64,000 bases of DNA from assembly GCF_034521915.1 (NCBI RefSeq), contig NZ_JAXHLU010000002.1, positions 1 through 64,000 of the forward strand. The letters run 5' to 3'. The position numbers were made by a program, and so were the translations under genes. The notes below the pieces were generated by a model that saw nothing but the letters and a program-made list of their open reading frames with translations, was not told where the DNA came from and did not search any database. Shown in pieces: positions 43,691-52,100 of this stretch. Numbering within the stretch: the first letter of the stretch is position 1; each line of letters begins with the position of its first letter. The DNA comes from Fodinibius sp034521915. GTDB taxonomy: Bacteria; Bacteroidota; Rhodothermia; Balneolales; Balneolaceae.

Positions 43691-44317
43691 ATGTCACGAA
43701 CAACTTCTAATGTAGGAAAGCCCGGTTTTATCCTTGGGGTTAATTATGACGCCAATGATGGCCGGCAAGTGGATTTTAGCCGCGTTCCCACTTCTTTTGA
43801 GAATGCGGATGGCAATAAGGAATTGCCGGGAGGAACAGTAGTAAGCGAATTGGGATCCGGAAAGGTTGTACCGCGATCTTCAACGAAAGCAGCCATCACT
43901 AATTTAACTGAGGACGGTACTGGTACGGCTACGGCCACAGCAGCTGATCACGGTTATGAGGTCGGTGATGAGATTAAAATTACCGGCGCTGGTGTTGATG
44001 CTTATAATGGTACGTGGACAATCGCAACTGTACCTGATGCTGATACGTTTACCTTTGATGGCGTAAGCGGAAGCCCTGCCGATGACGGTAGCGGAGCAAC
44101 AGCTGTTATTGTAGCAATGGGTATTTTGCTTGCTACAGCCCTTCAAGGTGATACCCAAGATGCGATTTCAGGATATGGACTCGTTATCGGTGGTGTGGTC
44201 TTCAAGAATCTACTTGAAGAAGATGGCAATTCAGATTTTGATACCTGGTTATCCGAGCTCAAGGAGAACGGTACCGGGTTCGTGTTCGAGAGCTACTCGG
44301 ACGATCGATCAAACTAA
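43691..44317 (+). CDS. Head decoration-like protein
   Basis: 208 residues between scaffold and major capsid genes, where decoration or stabilisation proteins are encoded. An inserted repeat domain (residues about 75-140: TGTATATAADHGYEVGDEI, YNGTWTIATVPDADTFTFDG) looks like a small beta-sandwich inserted into the core. The rest (LPGGTVVSELGSGKVVPRS at about 40-60, GILLATALQGD at about 140) resembles phage lambda-D-like decoration proteins. Confidence 0.65.
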   Translation: MSRTTSNVGKPGFILGVNYDANDGRQVDFSRVPTSFENADGNKELPGGTVVSELGSGKVVPRSSTKAAITNLTEDGTGTATATAADHGYEVGDEIKITGAGVDAYNGTWTIATVPDADTFTFDGVSGSPADDGSGATAVIVAMGILLATALQGDTQDAISGYGLVIGGVVFKNLLEEDGNSDFDTWLSELKENGTGFVFESYSDDRSN

Positions 44318-44355
44318 ACGAACCTAATAAACCTAATTCTTAAGAGCTTAAAACA

Positions 44356-45480
44356 ATGGATATTACTTTTTCAGAAGCACTTGAACGATTGAATCGGGAG
44401 GCCCAAGCAGGCAATGCGGCCTTAGAGATGGCCCGCGACGCCCGCCCTTCCGAAGACTATGTATTACAACAAATTTTGCCCGAGCGTCTTGAACCGACGT
44501 ATAAGGTTGAAAGCGGGAACATGATTATCCGTTCGACTATGGCCGGTGCCGTAGGTATGGACTCGGACTTTCCTGAAGGCGGTGTTATCACAGCTTCCGA
44601 GTTTCTGCAAAGCACTTCCAAGTTTGGTAATGCAGTAACCATTCCGGAGAAAGCATTGCGTAAGATTCAGCAATTGCAGCAGTCCGGAAGCAATATTGAT
44701 ATGGTCCAAGAGGCCATCAACTTTATTGACAAGCTGTTGATCCAACCGCACATGGATACCTTTGAGTATCTGCGTGGCCAGATCTTAACGACTGGCAAGA
44801 TTGACTGGAAGTTTAATAAAAAGAAGATCAGTGTTGATTATGGCATTCCGTCTGAAAACAAACTGTCGAATCGTACCGGCACCAGTGCTTATGACGGAAC
44901 GGATTCTAAGTTCTGGGATGACATTTATACGATGCAAAAACAGCAGAATTACGATGTCCAGGAATATCTGTGCCATCAAGATACGATGAATACCATTCTT
45001 GCCAACTCGGCTAATGCTATCCGTATCGAAAGCAAAGAGTCGTACAAGTATGGCTCTGTCTATGAAATTGTGAAGCTGGGTGAGTTGGAAAACAGCACGG
45101 TCGCTTCCAGTGATGCCCGTGATCGCATCCGCATCCGCACCTACATTATGGAAGGGGAGCTGATTGATCCTACCGACAAAGAGAATACCATCAAAAAGCC
45201 ATTCTTGTCGGCTGGTAAGTTGGTTGCTATCGGAAGTAATGATCAGCGCGGTTATCGCGTAGGACAGGGTTCTACCGAAGATCCAATCTTCGATAATGCC
45301 CTGGGATATACCCATATCGGTCCAACCGTTGAGGGTAATGGCCAACCGGGACGTTATGCCCGAGCATTTACGCCCGAAGCCAAGCCTATGCAGTTGCGCG
45401 GTGAAGGTGCTACCAACGGATTACCCGTTGTGGAAGTGCCTCAAAAGATTTCAATCGCATCTACTGACATTCCAAGCTAA
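44356..45480 (+). CDS. Major capsid protein
   Basis: 374 residues, the expected size. An HK97-fold E-loop-like region may be around residues 45-80 (VESGNMIIRSTMAG). LIQPHMDTFEYLRGQILTTGKI and the C-terminal YTHIGPTVEGNGQPGRYARAFTPEAKPMQLRGEG resemble the phage E-type major capsid proteins. Position in the head cluster and strong, uninterrupted coding support it. Confidence 0.8.
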   Translation: MDITFSEALERLNREAQAGNAALEMARDARPSEDYVLQQILPERLEPTYKVESGNMIIRSTMAGAVGMDSDFPEGGVITASEFLQSTSKFGNAVTIPEKALRKIQQLQQSGSNIDMVQEAINFIDKLLIQPHMDTFEYLRGQILTTGKIDWKFNKKKISVDYGIPSENKLSNRTGTSAYDGTDSKFWDDIYTMQKQQNYDVQEYLCHQDTMNTILANSANAIRIESKESYKYGSVYEIVKLGELENSTVASSDARDRIRIRTYIMEGELIDPTDKENTIKKPFLSAGKLVAIGSNDQRGYRVGQGSTEDPIFDNALGYTHIGPTVEGNGQPGRYARAFTPEAKPMQLRGEGATNGLPVVEVPQKISIASTDIPS

Positions 45481-45491
45481 ATAAATTCATT

Positions 45492-46088
45492 ATGATTAAT
45501 ATTATAATCTTTCTAAGCATAGCAGTTGCGTTCCTTGCTGTCGGCTTTGCCCGGCAGGAGGAGCCTACTGTTACCGTACCACTGCAATCATCTGTGCGCT
45601 ACAGGGGGGAATCATATCACCCTCATTCCGAAGGCGTAGAGATGCCCATTTCCCATGCCAAGGCGCTGGGATTTTCCGAAGACCAGTTCTTGGGAGAAGA
45701 GCCCGACGAGGAGGAGGATACCGGTGAATCCAAATCAGACGGCGACTCGGAAGGGGATGATTCATCCGGAGAATCAGAATCCGACGAGGAGTCTAAGGAA
45801 AACGAAGATAGCCAGTCAGATGAGCAGGCATACGAAGAGGATGCTGCCCAAAGTGCTGATCAAGAGGCTATCGAAGAGGCTGAAGCCGAGCAGGGTGATG
45901 AGCCCGACGAGGAGCTTGAGCCCATTCCCGATGACACTCCCGAATACGACGAGCTCATCAAGGATGAGCGTTTTGCTACTGTTGAAGCGTTGCTGGAGAA
46001 TCAGGATCAGCTGACTGATATCAACGGCATTGCTGAAAAGACGGCAGCCAAAGTGGTCGATCACGTGAAGTCATACAAAGAGGGGTAA
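45492..46088 (+). CDS. Acidic protein with N-terminal hydrophobic helix and C-terminal HhH
   Basis: 198 residues. It starts with a hydrophobic segment (IIIFLSIAVAFLAVGFA), followed by a very acidic Glu/Asp/Ser-rich middle (residues about 75-155) and a helix-hairpin-helix-like end (ENQDQLTDINGIAEKTAAKVVDHVKSY). It lies between the capsid and connector genes, where such proteins with HhH or Rho-N-like ends occur in many phages. Role unknown. Confidence 0.6.
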   Translation: MINIIIFLSIAVAFLAVGFARQEEPTVTVPLQSSVRYRGESYHPHSEGVEMPISHAKALGFSEDQFLGEEPDEEEDTGESKSDGDSEGDDSSGESESDEESKENEDSQSDEQAYEEDAAQSADQEAIEEAEAEQGDEPDEELEPIPDDTPEYDELIKDERFATVEALLENQDQLTDINGIAEKTAAKVVDHVKSYKEG

Positions 46089-46091
46089 ACC

Positions 46092-46484
46092 GTGTCCGCT
46101 ACCTACGACATAACATCGCATCCACTACTATCTGACAAAGCCAAGGCGCTTTATAATGATGATCAGGATGCCTTTGATGCAGTAGTAGTAGCGGTCGAAC
46201 GTACTCTCGGACTTCATGGCACTAATTTCAGTGGGGAAGATGCTGAAAAAGCGAAGTTGGCGAATGTATATCAGATCAACTATGAGCTTGAACAGACCAC
46301 TGAGTCGATGGTCCATGAACGCATCGATCAAGGTGAGGAAACCTGGGTATATCGGGGCAATTTAAGCGCCAAGCATCCCAGGGCCGAATCATTAGCAAAT
46401 GACTTGCTGGAAGAGGATGATAGCACATCGAGCTCAAGGAGCTCTCTGTCATCAACAGCCGTAAGCAATGAATCGAGCTGGTAA
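46092..46484 (+). CDS. Head-tail connector-like protein
   Basis: 130 residues from a GTG start. Helical (SHPLLSDKAKALYNDDQDAFDAVVVAVERTL) with a Ser-rich tail. The position directly after the head genes and the helical pattern fit head-completion or connector adaptors. No specific family was matched. It overlaps the next gene by one base. Confidence 0.55.
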   Translation: MSATYDITSHPLLSDKAKALYNDDQDAFDAVVVAVERTLGLHGTNFSGEDAEKAKLANVYQINYELEQTTESMVHERIDQGEETWVYRGNLSAKHPRAESLANDLLEEDDSTSSSRSSLSSTAVSNESSW

Positions 46485-46831
46485 TGTTTAGTTCAATCTA
46501 TAACGATCACCTGTACGTTCCGGGAAGTTCGACAGGTGGTAGTCAGGATGATGACGGCGACTGGAATCCGGGAAGCTCCGGAGAGCCTAAGTACGATGGT
46601 AAATGTAATGCCCAAGAACCGGGTACCGGCGGTGGATTAAAGATAACGACCAGCGATACCGAAGTGAGCACAGAAACCGCAGACCTTTGGGTGTTTCTGA
46701 AGGATAAGGCGAAAGCAAAAGTTTTGAGCGTTGACGATCGCGGGACATTGACTTACAAAGGCCAGGAATTTGAAGTAGTCATTAAAAATAGGCGGCTAAT
46801 AGACGGACTTATTGAGGTGAATACGATATGA
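46484..46831 (+). CDS. Head-closure-like protein
   Basis: 115 residues, mostly beta (LKITTSDTEVSTETADLWVFLKDKAKAKVLSVDDRG split over residues about 50-85, then YKGQEFEVVIKNRRLIDG). Size and position after the connector fit head closure or tail-stopper proteins. A Gly/Ser-rich N-terminal third is unusual. It overlaps the next frame by four bases. Confidence 0.5.
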   Translation: MFSSIYNDHLYVPGSSTGGSQDDDGDWNPGSSGEPKYDGKCNAQEPGTGGGLKITTSDTEVSTETADLWVFLKDKAKAKVLSVDDRGTLTYKGQEFEVVIKNRRLIDGLIEVNTI

Positions 46832-46881
46832 AATTTCTTAATCAGAACGCTCGCAAGAGCACCAATAAACCACATAGCACT

Positions 46882-47217
46882 ATGAAAGCGAAGCTTTTTT
46901 CTGTGTTGGCGCTGTTGGTTGCCGTTCTCTTTATGGGAGCGATCCAGCCTGTAGAGGCGTCAGCCGACGTAGACCAAAATATTGCTATCGAGGACGTGAT
47001 CTCCTTTGATGAGACCGCAGATCTCGATATCGAGCAGGCATTCTCAAACGAAGCCGGGCCGCAGTACACGGCCATGGAAGTATGTCCGGTTGCCCAGAAC
47101 TTCGAAGGGGATATCGACCATCAATTAATTATTAACGAACTGCAGGAGTACGGGCTACAAGAAAGGTATGACTTTTTACCGCATTGGCCCAGGTCGAACC
47201 TGCATTATTACGCATAA
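46882..47217 (+). CDS. Secreted protein inside the late operon
   Basis: The start at 46882 gives an N-terminal signal peptide (KLFSVLALLVAVLFMGA, then VEASA cleavage site); the frame is open to 46828 but that would add a charged leader. The mature part of about 85 residues is acidic with one Cys. It is unusual to find an exported protein between head closure and lysis genes; it could belong to lysis or act as a moron. It is followed by a strong terminator. Confidence 0.55.
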   Translation: MKAKLFSVLALLVAVLFMGAIQPVEASADVDQNIAIEDVISFDETADLDIEQAFSNEAGPQYTAMEVCPVAQNFEGDIDHQLIINELQEYGLQERYDFLPHWPRSNLHYYA

Positions 47218-47242
47218 GAGAACTTTACCGAGCCCTGAAAGG

Positions 47243-47273
47243 GCGTCGCCTGTTACCGGCGGCGCTCTTTTTT
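47243..47273 (+). terminator. Strong rho-independent terminator
   Basis: GCGTCGCC (47243-47250) pairs with GGCGGCGC (47258-47265), seven-base loop, followed by TCTTTTTT. A second small stem GCCCTGAAAGGGC lies just upstream. It separates the head operon from the lysis operon. Confidence 0.8.
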
Positions 47274-47287
47274 AAAAAACAAATACC

Positions 47288-47764
47288 ATGATTTACTGCC
47301 AACAATTACGCGAATATATCATCCGCCCGGTACTTCACGATCTGGGCAAATACACCCGGAATGCTGAAGAGCTGTTGCTGCTAACGGCTGCTCAGGAGTC
47401 CGGACTAGGAAAATACCTGCATCAGCTGGGCAATGGTCCGGCTATCGGTATTTACCAGATGGAGCCGGCAACACATGATGATATCTGGGAAAACTTTTTG
47501 AAATACAAGCCGACGCTGGGCGATACGATTTTGCGTTGGGAGATGCCAAGGGCGTTTACCGACAATAATGTTAAGGAAATGGCCGGCAACCTGTATTACG
47601 CGACGGCCATGGCACGGTGTTACTACCTGCGCTTTGCAGAATCCCTGCCATACTTTAAAGATGTGGAGGCGATGGCAAAATACTACAAAAAGTACTGGAA
47701 TACTGAGGAAGGGGCGGCGACGGTAGAAGAGGCAATCTCTAATTATAAAAAATACGTTGACTGA
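47288..47764 (+). CDS. Lysozyme/transglycosylase-like endolysin
   Basis: 158 residues. LLLTAAQESGLGKYLHQLGNGPAIGIYQMEPATHDDIWENFL (residues about 37-78) is a lysozyme-like segment with the catalytic Glu in QES and the GIYQMEP substrate loop, seen in many podo- and siphophage proteins. MARCYYLRF and the C-terminal YKKYWNTEEGAATVEEAI complete the fold. It degrades peptidoglycan at lysis. It is the first gene after a terminator and overlaps the holin-like gene by one base. Confidence 0.75.
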   Translation: MIYCQQLREYIIRPVLHDLGKYTRNAEELLLLTAAQESGLGKYLHQLGNGPAIGIYQMEPATHDDIWENFLKYKPTLGDTILRWEMPRAFTDNNVKEMAGNLYYATAMARCYYLRFAESLPYFKDVEAMAKYYKKYWNTEEGAATVEEAISNYKKYVD

Positions 47765-48033
47765 TGAGTGAAGCGACTTCGACACATACGCCTGACTGGG
47801 AGAGGATATTACGATTTGTAGAAATTATTATTGTGCTGGGCACACTAATTTGGACGGCGGCTTTTTTGCGTTCTGATATCAACAATAACACGAAGTGGAA
47901 TAAGCGACAGGATAACCAGATAGACACCTATCAAGAGCGCGTGCGTGGAACGTATGTTCGGCAGGACGTAGCGCAGCAACGATACAAGAATTTGATTGAC
48001 AAACTGGAGATGATCGACAAAAAGCTGGACTGA
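47764..48033 (+). CDS. Holin-like single-pass membrane protein
   Basis: 89 residues with one membrane helix (FVEIIIVLGTLIWTAAFLR, about residues 18-36) and a charged, coiled-coil-like C-terminal tail. Coupled by single-base overlaps to the endolysin and the spanin-like gene, the normal lysis order. A holin role is inferred from position. Confidence 0.6.
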   Translation: MSEATSTHTPDWERILRFVEIIIVLGTLIWTAAFLRSDINNNTKWNKRQDNQIDTYQERVRGTYVRQDVAQQRYKNLIDKLEMIDKKLD

Positions 48034-48794
48034 TGGAACATCAACTTAAATACATATTAGGTATCTCGGTTGCGATTATTGCCCTGATAGGCCTGAATGT
48101 CTATCAGTACCAGAATCCCAAGGTGGTAGAGGTGCCCGAAGGTACCCAGCAAATTGATTCCACGTCGTGGGTACAGCGATCGGCGTACACCGACCGCGGA
48201 CAGATTATTGACAGCCTGAAAGCCCAGAATGAAACGCTGGCTGAGAAGGTGAAGGAATCTAACGATAAGATTGCCAGCTATACGGCTATTAATGGCCGAC
48301 TAAACCTAAAGGTTGATTCATTGAAAAAGCAGGCCACTTGGAACGCCGTTACGCTGGATCGGATGGTCGACCAGGCAAAGGAAATACAGGAAGATTCTGC
48401 TGATTCATCCGGTGTTATTCGTCGCTCGTTTACCGAGTCTCGGACCTTTGGGAACCAGCTGTTTAGAGTCACCGGCACGGTAGATGTAGAGCTTAATCCC
48501 TGCGGGTTTACGGCCGAGCAGATACAAATGGGGCTCGAGTGCCCGACCGATTTCTTCCTGCGCGTTCGACAGGATTTACAAATGAGCCAGCTTCGTGATA
48601 TCCGCATTGATGTGGCCAGCACCTATAATGACAGCCGGACGCGGATGCTAACGTATGTCACTAGTCCGGATTTTGACAGTCTTGATTATCGCAGTTATAC
48701 CGAGCTGCAACCGAAAAACGAGTTGCCCAAGTTCTGGATCGGCGCTGGTGTGGGCGTGGCAGTTACGTTAACAGGAATCATTCTTTTGAACTAA
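48033..48794 (+). CDS. Spanin-like protein with two membrane segments
   Basis: 253 residues. An N-terminal helix (YILGISVAIIALIGLNVYQYQ), a coiled coil (DSLKAQNETLAEKVKESNDKI ... NLKVDSLKKQ, residues about 65-110), a beta-rich part with two cysteines (NPCGFTAEQIQMGLEC), and a C-terminal helix (FWIGAGVGVAVTLTGIILL). This could bridge inner membrane and envelope as an unusual one-piece spanin. A structural tail role is less likely given its place after the holin-like gene. Confidence 0.5.
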   Translation: MEHQLKYILGISVAIIALIGLNVYQYQNPKVVEVPEGTQQIDSTSWVQRSAYTDRGQIIDSLKAQNETLAEKVKESNDKIASYTAINGRLNLKVDSLKKQATWNAVTLDRMVDQAKEIQEDSADSSGVIRRSFTESRTFGNQLFRVTGTVDVELNPCGFTAEQIQMGLECPTDFFLRVRQDLQMSQLRDIRIDVASTYNDSRTRMLTYVTSPDFDSLDYRSYTELQPKNELPKFWIGAGVGVAVTLTGIILLN

Positions 48795-48799
48795 AGACG

Positions 48800-48982
48800 A
48801 TGGTTATGAAAGCATTACTGGTAGAACTTTTGAAGATGACATTTACCCGGGAGCGCGGCGGACTTATTCGGCTCCGCAATGAAGATGAAAGCTGGGATTG
48901 GAAGGCGATATTGAGTCTATTTATCCGGCTTTTCTTGATAGCGCTCGTAGCATACGGCGCATACTACATTGAACTCATATAA
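48800..48982 (+). CDS. Small C-terminally anchored membrane protein
   Basis: 60 residues: a basic N-terminal half and a membrane helix (ILSLFIRLFLIALVAYGAYYI). It sits in the lysis operon, so it may be a second holin or antiholin. No family was recognised. The following gene starts inside its last codons or a few bases later. Confidence 0.45.
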   Translation: MVMKALLVELLKMTFTRERGGLIRLRNEDESWDWKAILSLFIRLFLIALVAYGAYYIELI

Positions 48983-48989
48983 CAAGATT

Positions 48990-49520
48990 ATGAAACATCC
49001 GATTTCGACCATATCAAATGCAGCGTACTTAATAGCAGGCCTTTGGCTGATATTAGATAGCTCGGCCTGGATGCAGGACTATGCCGGCATCATGGTGATG
49101 CTGTTGGGTATAGCGTCCGGAATCTACCACTGGACCGACAAATACTGGGCGCAGAAAGCGGATATCATCGCCATATTTGGCGCTTTTAATGCCCTTATGG
49201 CATGGCAGCTGTCGACATTTGCGGGATTTGCTGACTATGAAGTGTTGCTACTTTTGGTATCACTTGCATTGTCTGGGGCTATTGGAGCGACGTATCGGAG
49301 CTGGACCCATGAACAGATAGGATTTTTGGCTATACAGAACTTGATGGTCCTTTTTGTGCGATCGCTAGGACAGTTTATCCCGGCACTGCTATTGTATTTG
49401 GTTGGCCTTTGGATTGGACAAAAAGCCGAGCATGCTGATAAAGATTCATCTAAATATGATATCCCGCATGCGATCTGGCACTTACTCACGGCAACCGCAA
49501 TACTACTTACAGGGTTGTAA
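48990..49520 (+). CDS. Multi-pass CREST-like membrane protein
   Basis: 176 residues from ATG 48990. Six or seven hydrophobic segments are visible, with SGIYHWTDKYW near residue 45 and HAIWHLLTA near the end. These S-x-x-x-H...D and H-x-x-x-H residues are those of the CREST superfamily (alkaline ceramidase, PAQR, haemolysin III types), which have zinc-dependent amidase sites within the membrane. In a phage operon after lysis genes this is unusual; it may alter host lipids or be a moron. It overlaps the next gene by one base. Confidence 0.55.
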   Translation: MKHPISTISNAAYLIAGLWLILDSSAWMQDYAGIMVMLLGIASGIYHWTDKYWAQKADIIAIFGAFNALMAWQLSTFAGFADYEVLLLLVSLALSGAIGATYRSWTHEQIGFLAIQNLMVLFVRSLGQFIPALLLYLVGLWIGQKAEHADKDSSKYDIPHAIWHLLTATAILLTGL

Positions 49521-50020
49521 TGTTAAAGCCACCGCAAAATAACGAAGTATTTCCCGAGTGTGAGGGGCTCTTAAAGGCGTCCGAACATGCGAGTTCGTTC
49601 GGTCAGATCGTGAGCGTATCCGACGGCTTTTTGCAGCTGGATGAGCCCGATGGACATGCCGATGATGGGCACTGGCGTAGAGTAGTACTAATGCCGGTGA
49701 CGAATGGTATTGCTGATGCACCCGAGCAGTTAGATAAGGTGCGCGGATATCGGTTTCGAGTGCGGTGTGATTTCATGCCTCCGCAGCTGGGTGAGGATGA
49801 AACCTTTGATGATATCGGATTAGATTTGCAGGCCTTCTTGGAAGGACAACACCAAAAGGTATATGAAGCGCTGCATGGCAAAGAGTTGACGCTCACAAAA
49901 GCCGAGCAGCTCTATAAGGTAAAGCGACTGATACCAGCCGGCAATATGCACCGCGAGCCGGATAAGGGATATCGATATATGGCAGCAGAATATTTAACGG
50001 TCTTAGGACCAACAAACTGA
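49520..50020 (+). CDS. Tail-completion-like protein
   Basis: 166 residues, mixed alpha/beta, encoded directly before the tail-tube genes. ASSFGQIVSVSDGFLQLDEPDGHADDGHWRRVVLMPVTN (split here into VSVSDGFLQLDEPDG and HWRRVVLMPV) is compatible with tail terminator proteins, but no signature is decisive. Assignment by position. Confidence 0.5.
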   Translation: MLKPPQNNEVFPECEGLLKASEHASSFGQIVSVSDGFLQLDEPDGHADDGHWRRVVLMPVTNGIADAPEQLDKVRGYRFRVRCDFMPPQLGEDETFDDIGLDLQAFLEGQHQKVYEALHGKELTLTKAEQLYKVKRLIPAGNMHREPDKGYRYMAAEYLTVLGPTN

Positions 50021-50027
50021 ATCTATT

Positions 50028-50975
50028 ATGAGTGATAACAAAAGATATCGCATTGGACCATGCTGGATTTTTACGGCACCTAATGTCACTGATCCATTTG
50101 ATCAGTGGACAAACCTTGGCTATACCCAGGGGAATGTGATTGCCACCTTTGTAAATGGAAAAGTGATTTTAAATCGCGTGGATCAGCTGGGCAATATGCC
50201 GCTGGCCGCTGCGACCTACAAGTTTGGCGACAGCTTTGAGCTCAGCATGCCGCTTGTGGATAAACAAATTGATACGATGCTGAAGGCCGTGCCCGGGGCG
50301 GTAAAGATTACCGGCAGTGCTACAGACGTATTTGCTCTTGGCGAAGGAATGGACTTTATCAGCGGAGAGGCTTTTGCTCTCGTGCCGGTCGATGAGTACA
50401 CCGAGGGATCGCCCTGGTGGGATGCCGAGCATGCGATCTATATGTTCAAAGGATATGCCAATGTGGCCGACCAGCTCGACATCTTCAAAGAAGTAGAAGA
50501 GGATGATCTGGGCGCGTATGAAGTGACGGTCACCCATGTTGATGATCAGAACGGACGCGGTGGTATTGGAGCGCTTTGGCGACTCGGCGTTGATGTGGTT
50601 GGGTTCGCCGATACTGGCTCCTTTTCATACGGGGTGACCAACAGCGATACCCGGGATGCTTTAAATGCCGATGGTATCGACAGCATGAAGGCACTCTATG
50701 ATGCTACGACAATCAATATCAGTGCACACACGCCGCTGTTGACCGAAACGACCGGCCTGCGATATGGGCTCTATAATGTAACCGATCTGAATGTATCTAA
50801 TAACGACTTCTCCCAGCAGGAGCTCTCGGATTTTGTCCATGAGATGTGGCTGGTGCGAACCATTATGGGCGCCAACAACTGTGTAATTGACCTGTCCGGG
50901 AATAACGGACTAAATACCCAGGCGACTAGTGAAGTGAGCGATCTTGAATCTGAAGGATGTACGGTAACTACATAA
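50028..50975 (+). CDS. Tail-tube-like protein A with extra C-terminal module
   Basis: 315 residues. The N-terminal 200 residues share a scheme with the protein at 51444: YRIGPCWIF, GKVILNRVDQLGNMPLAAATYKFGDSFELSMPLVD, MLKAVPGAVKITG, FALVPVDEYTEGSPWWDAEHAIYMF. These look like two paralogous tail-tube proteins. The C-terminal about 95 residues are extra and read like a leucine-rich module (YNVTDLNVSNNDFSQQELSDF, CVIDLSGNNGLNTQ, LESEGCTVTT), possibly displayed on the tail surface. Confidence 0.6.
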   Translation: MSDNKRYRIGPCWIFTAPNVTDPFDQWTNLGYTQGNVIATFVNGKVILNRVDQLGNMPLAAATYKFGDSFELSMPLVDKQIDTMLKAVPGAVKITGSATDVFALGEGMDFISGEAFALVPVDEYTEGSPWWDAEHAIYMFKGYANVADQLDIFKEVEEDDLGAYEVTVTHVDDQNGRGGIGALWRLGVDVVGFADTGSFSYGVTNSDTRDALNADGIDSMKALYDATTINISAHTPLLTETTGLRYGLYNVTDLNVSNNDFSQQELSDFVHEMWLVRTIMGANNCVIDLSGNNGLNTQATSEVSDLESEGCTVTT

Positions 50976-51001
50976 GAATTGTGAATTTCGAATGATGAAT
51001 T

Positions 51002-51202
51002 ATGAGTGAAGCAACTATAACAGAGGAAGAGTACCAGCAGGCTTTTTATAAAGCTGAATCTGATACCGTTGATCATTTTCCCGAACATTCTGAAGCGCTT
51101 TGCGGTGCCAAGAATAAGGATGATGAATATGAATGCCCGCTGTGTTATTTCAGCATTCAATTAAAGAAGCATCTCGGAATATTTCAGAAAGAAGAAAAAT
51201 AA
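51002..51202 (+). CDS. Small zinc-ribbon-like protein
   Basis: 66 residues with CGAKNKDDEYECPLCYF (Cys at about residues 35, 45, 48), a partial zinc-binding pattern, and an N-terminal helix. It lies between the two tail-tube genes; a role in tail assembly is a positional guess. Confidence 0.45.
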   Translation: MSEATITEEEYQQAFYKAESDTVDHFPEHSEALCGAKNKDDEYECPLCYFSIQLKKHLGIFQKEEK

Positions 51203-51204
51203 TT

Positions 51205-51414
51205 ATGGCCGAACAAAAAGAATCTACCGAACAAGAATATACGCATAACATCGTGGCGGTGCCGAGAGAAGATGGCACCTATAAAGATCCCAATGGTAAG
51301 CGCGTGGATCTGTACAAGTTTAAGAAGGAAAAGGAGCTACATACCAAGCATCCGACCTTCAAAGGCACCACGATTGGCGACTTTGTTAAACAGAGCAATT
51401 ACAAAAAAGCATAA
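51205..51414 (+). CDS. Small tail-region protein, 69 residues
   Basis: The start at 51205 (MAEQKESTEQEY) is preferred because upstream codons overlap the previous gene. YTHNIVAVPREDGTYKDPNGKRVDLYKFKKEK is polar and lysine-rich. No family was recognised. It lies just before the second tail-tube gene. Confidence 0.45.
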   Translation: MAEQKESTEQEYTHNIVAVPREDGTYKDPNGKRVDLYKFKKEKELHTKHPTFKGTTIGDFVKQSNYKKA

Positions 51415-51443
51415 CTCAAATCCTTAATAATAGGTGAATAATT

Positions 51444-52082
51444 ATGGGTACTTATAAATTAGGACCATGCCTTGCATACTTGGGTGATCCCACTCAGGCA
51501 AGTGGCGCAGGAATGCAATTCTTGGGTCATATTCGAGGCGAAACGACCGTAAATCCAAATATTAACATCTCGACCGGACGTGTTGATGCCAAGGGCATGA
51601 TGCCACTTGCTGATACGCTGTTCAACAGCGGACCGCAACCGGTAGCTAATGTTCCATTGGTAGATGAGCAGAAGGAGAAGCTCAAAGAGTTGCTTCCTGG
51701 TTCCTCTATTGTCAGCGACGGCGGCGACGGAGCATTGCTTCTTGGATCCGGCGTGCAGCGCATTGCCGTTTCTGAAATCGGTACGCTGTGCTTGATTCCT
51801 GTTGACGAAGTAGATCAAGGTACCAACGGTATTGATGCGCCGAATGCCTGGTGGTTCCCGCGTGCTATTTGCACCGACTTTGGGTCGATCACATTCGCAT
51901 TGCCGGAGGGTGACGATAACTTGTCGACCTTTGCACGTGATACCGTATTGACGTCGCTGTATCACGATGTTGATCAGGCCGACAGTAATATTCCTAAGGA
52001 TGCACGTCCCGGGTTCCGTGGCGCACCTTCAGAGGCCGGTATTACCGGATGGAGTCTGCCGGATCACAGTACTAATCTATAA
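51444..52082 (+). CDS. Tail-tube-like protein B
   Basis: 212 residues. It shows the same scheme as the N-terminal part of protein A: YKLGPCLAYLG, GRVDAKGMMPLADTLFNSG, VPLVDEQKEKLKELLPGSSI, LLLGSGVQRIAVSEIGTLCLIPVDEVDQG, NAWWFPRAI. It lacks the C-terminal leucine-rich-like module. It probably forms the main tail tube while A is a minor or capping variant, or the reverse. Confidence 0.6.
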   Translation: MGTYKLGPCLAYLGDPTQASGAGMQFLGHIRGETTVNPNINISTGRVDAKGMMPLADTLFNSGPQPVANVPLVDEQKEKLKELLPGSSIVSDGGDGALLLGSGVQRIAVSEIGTLCLIPVDEVDQGTNGIDAPNAWWFPRAICTDFGSITFALPEGDDNLSTFARDTVLTSLYHDVDQADSNIPKDARPGFRGAPSEAGITGWSLPDHSTNL

Positions 52083-52100
52083 TATTTAGAGCTGTGAATT

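Noticed and set aside
45655..46014. 119-codon frame inside the acidic head-region gene
   Set aside because: Arg/Ser-rich out-of-frame reading of a Glu/Asp-rich coding region.
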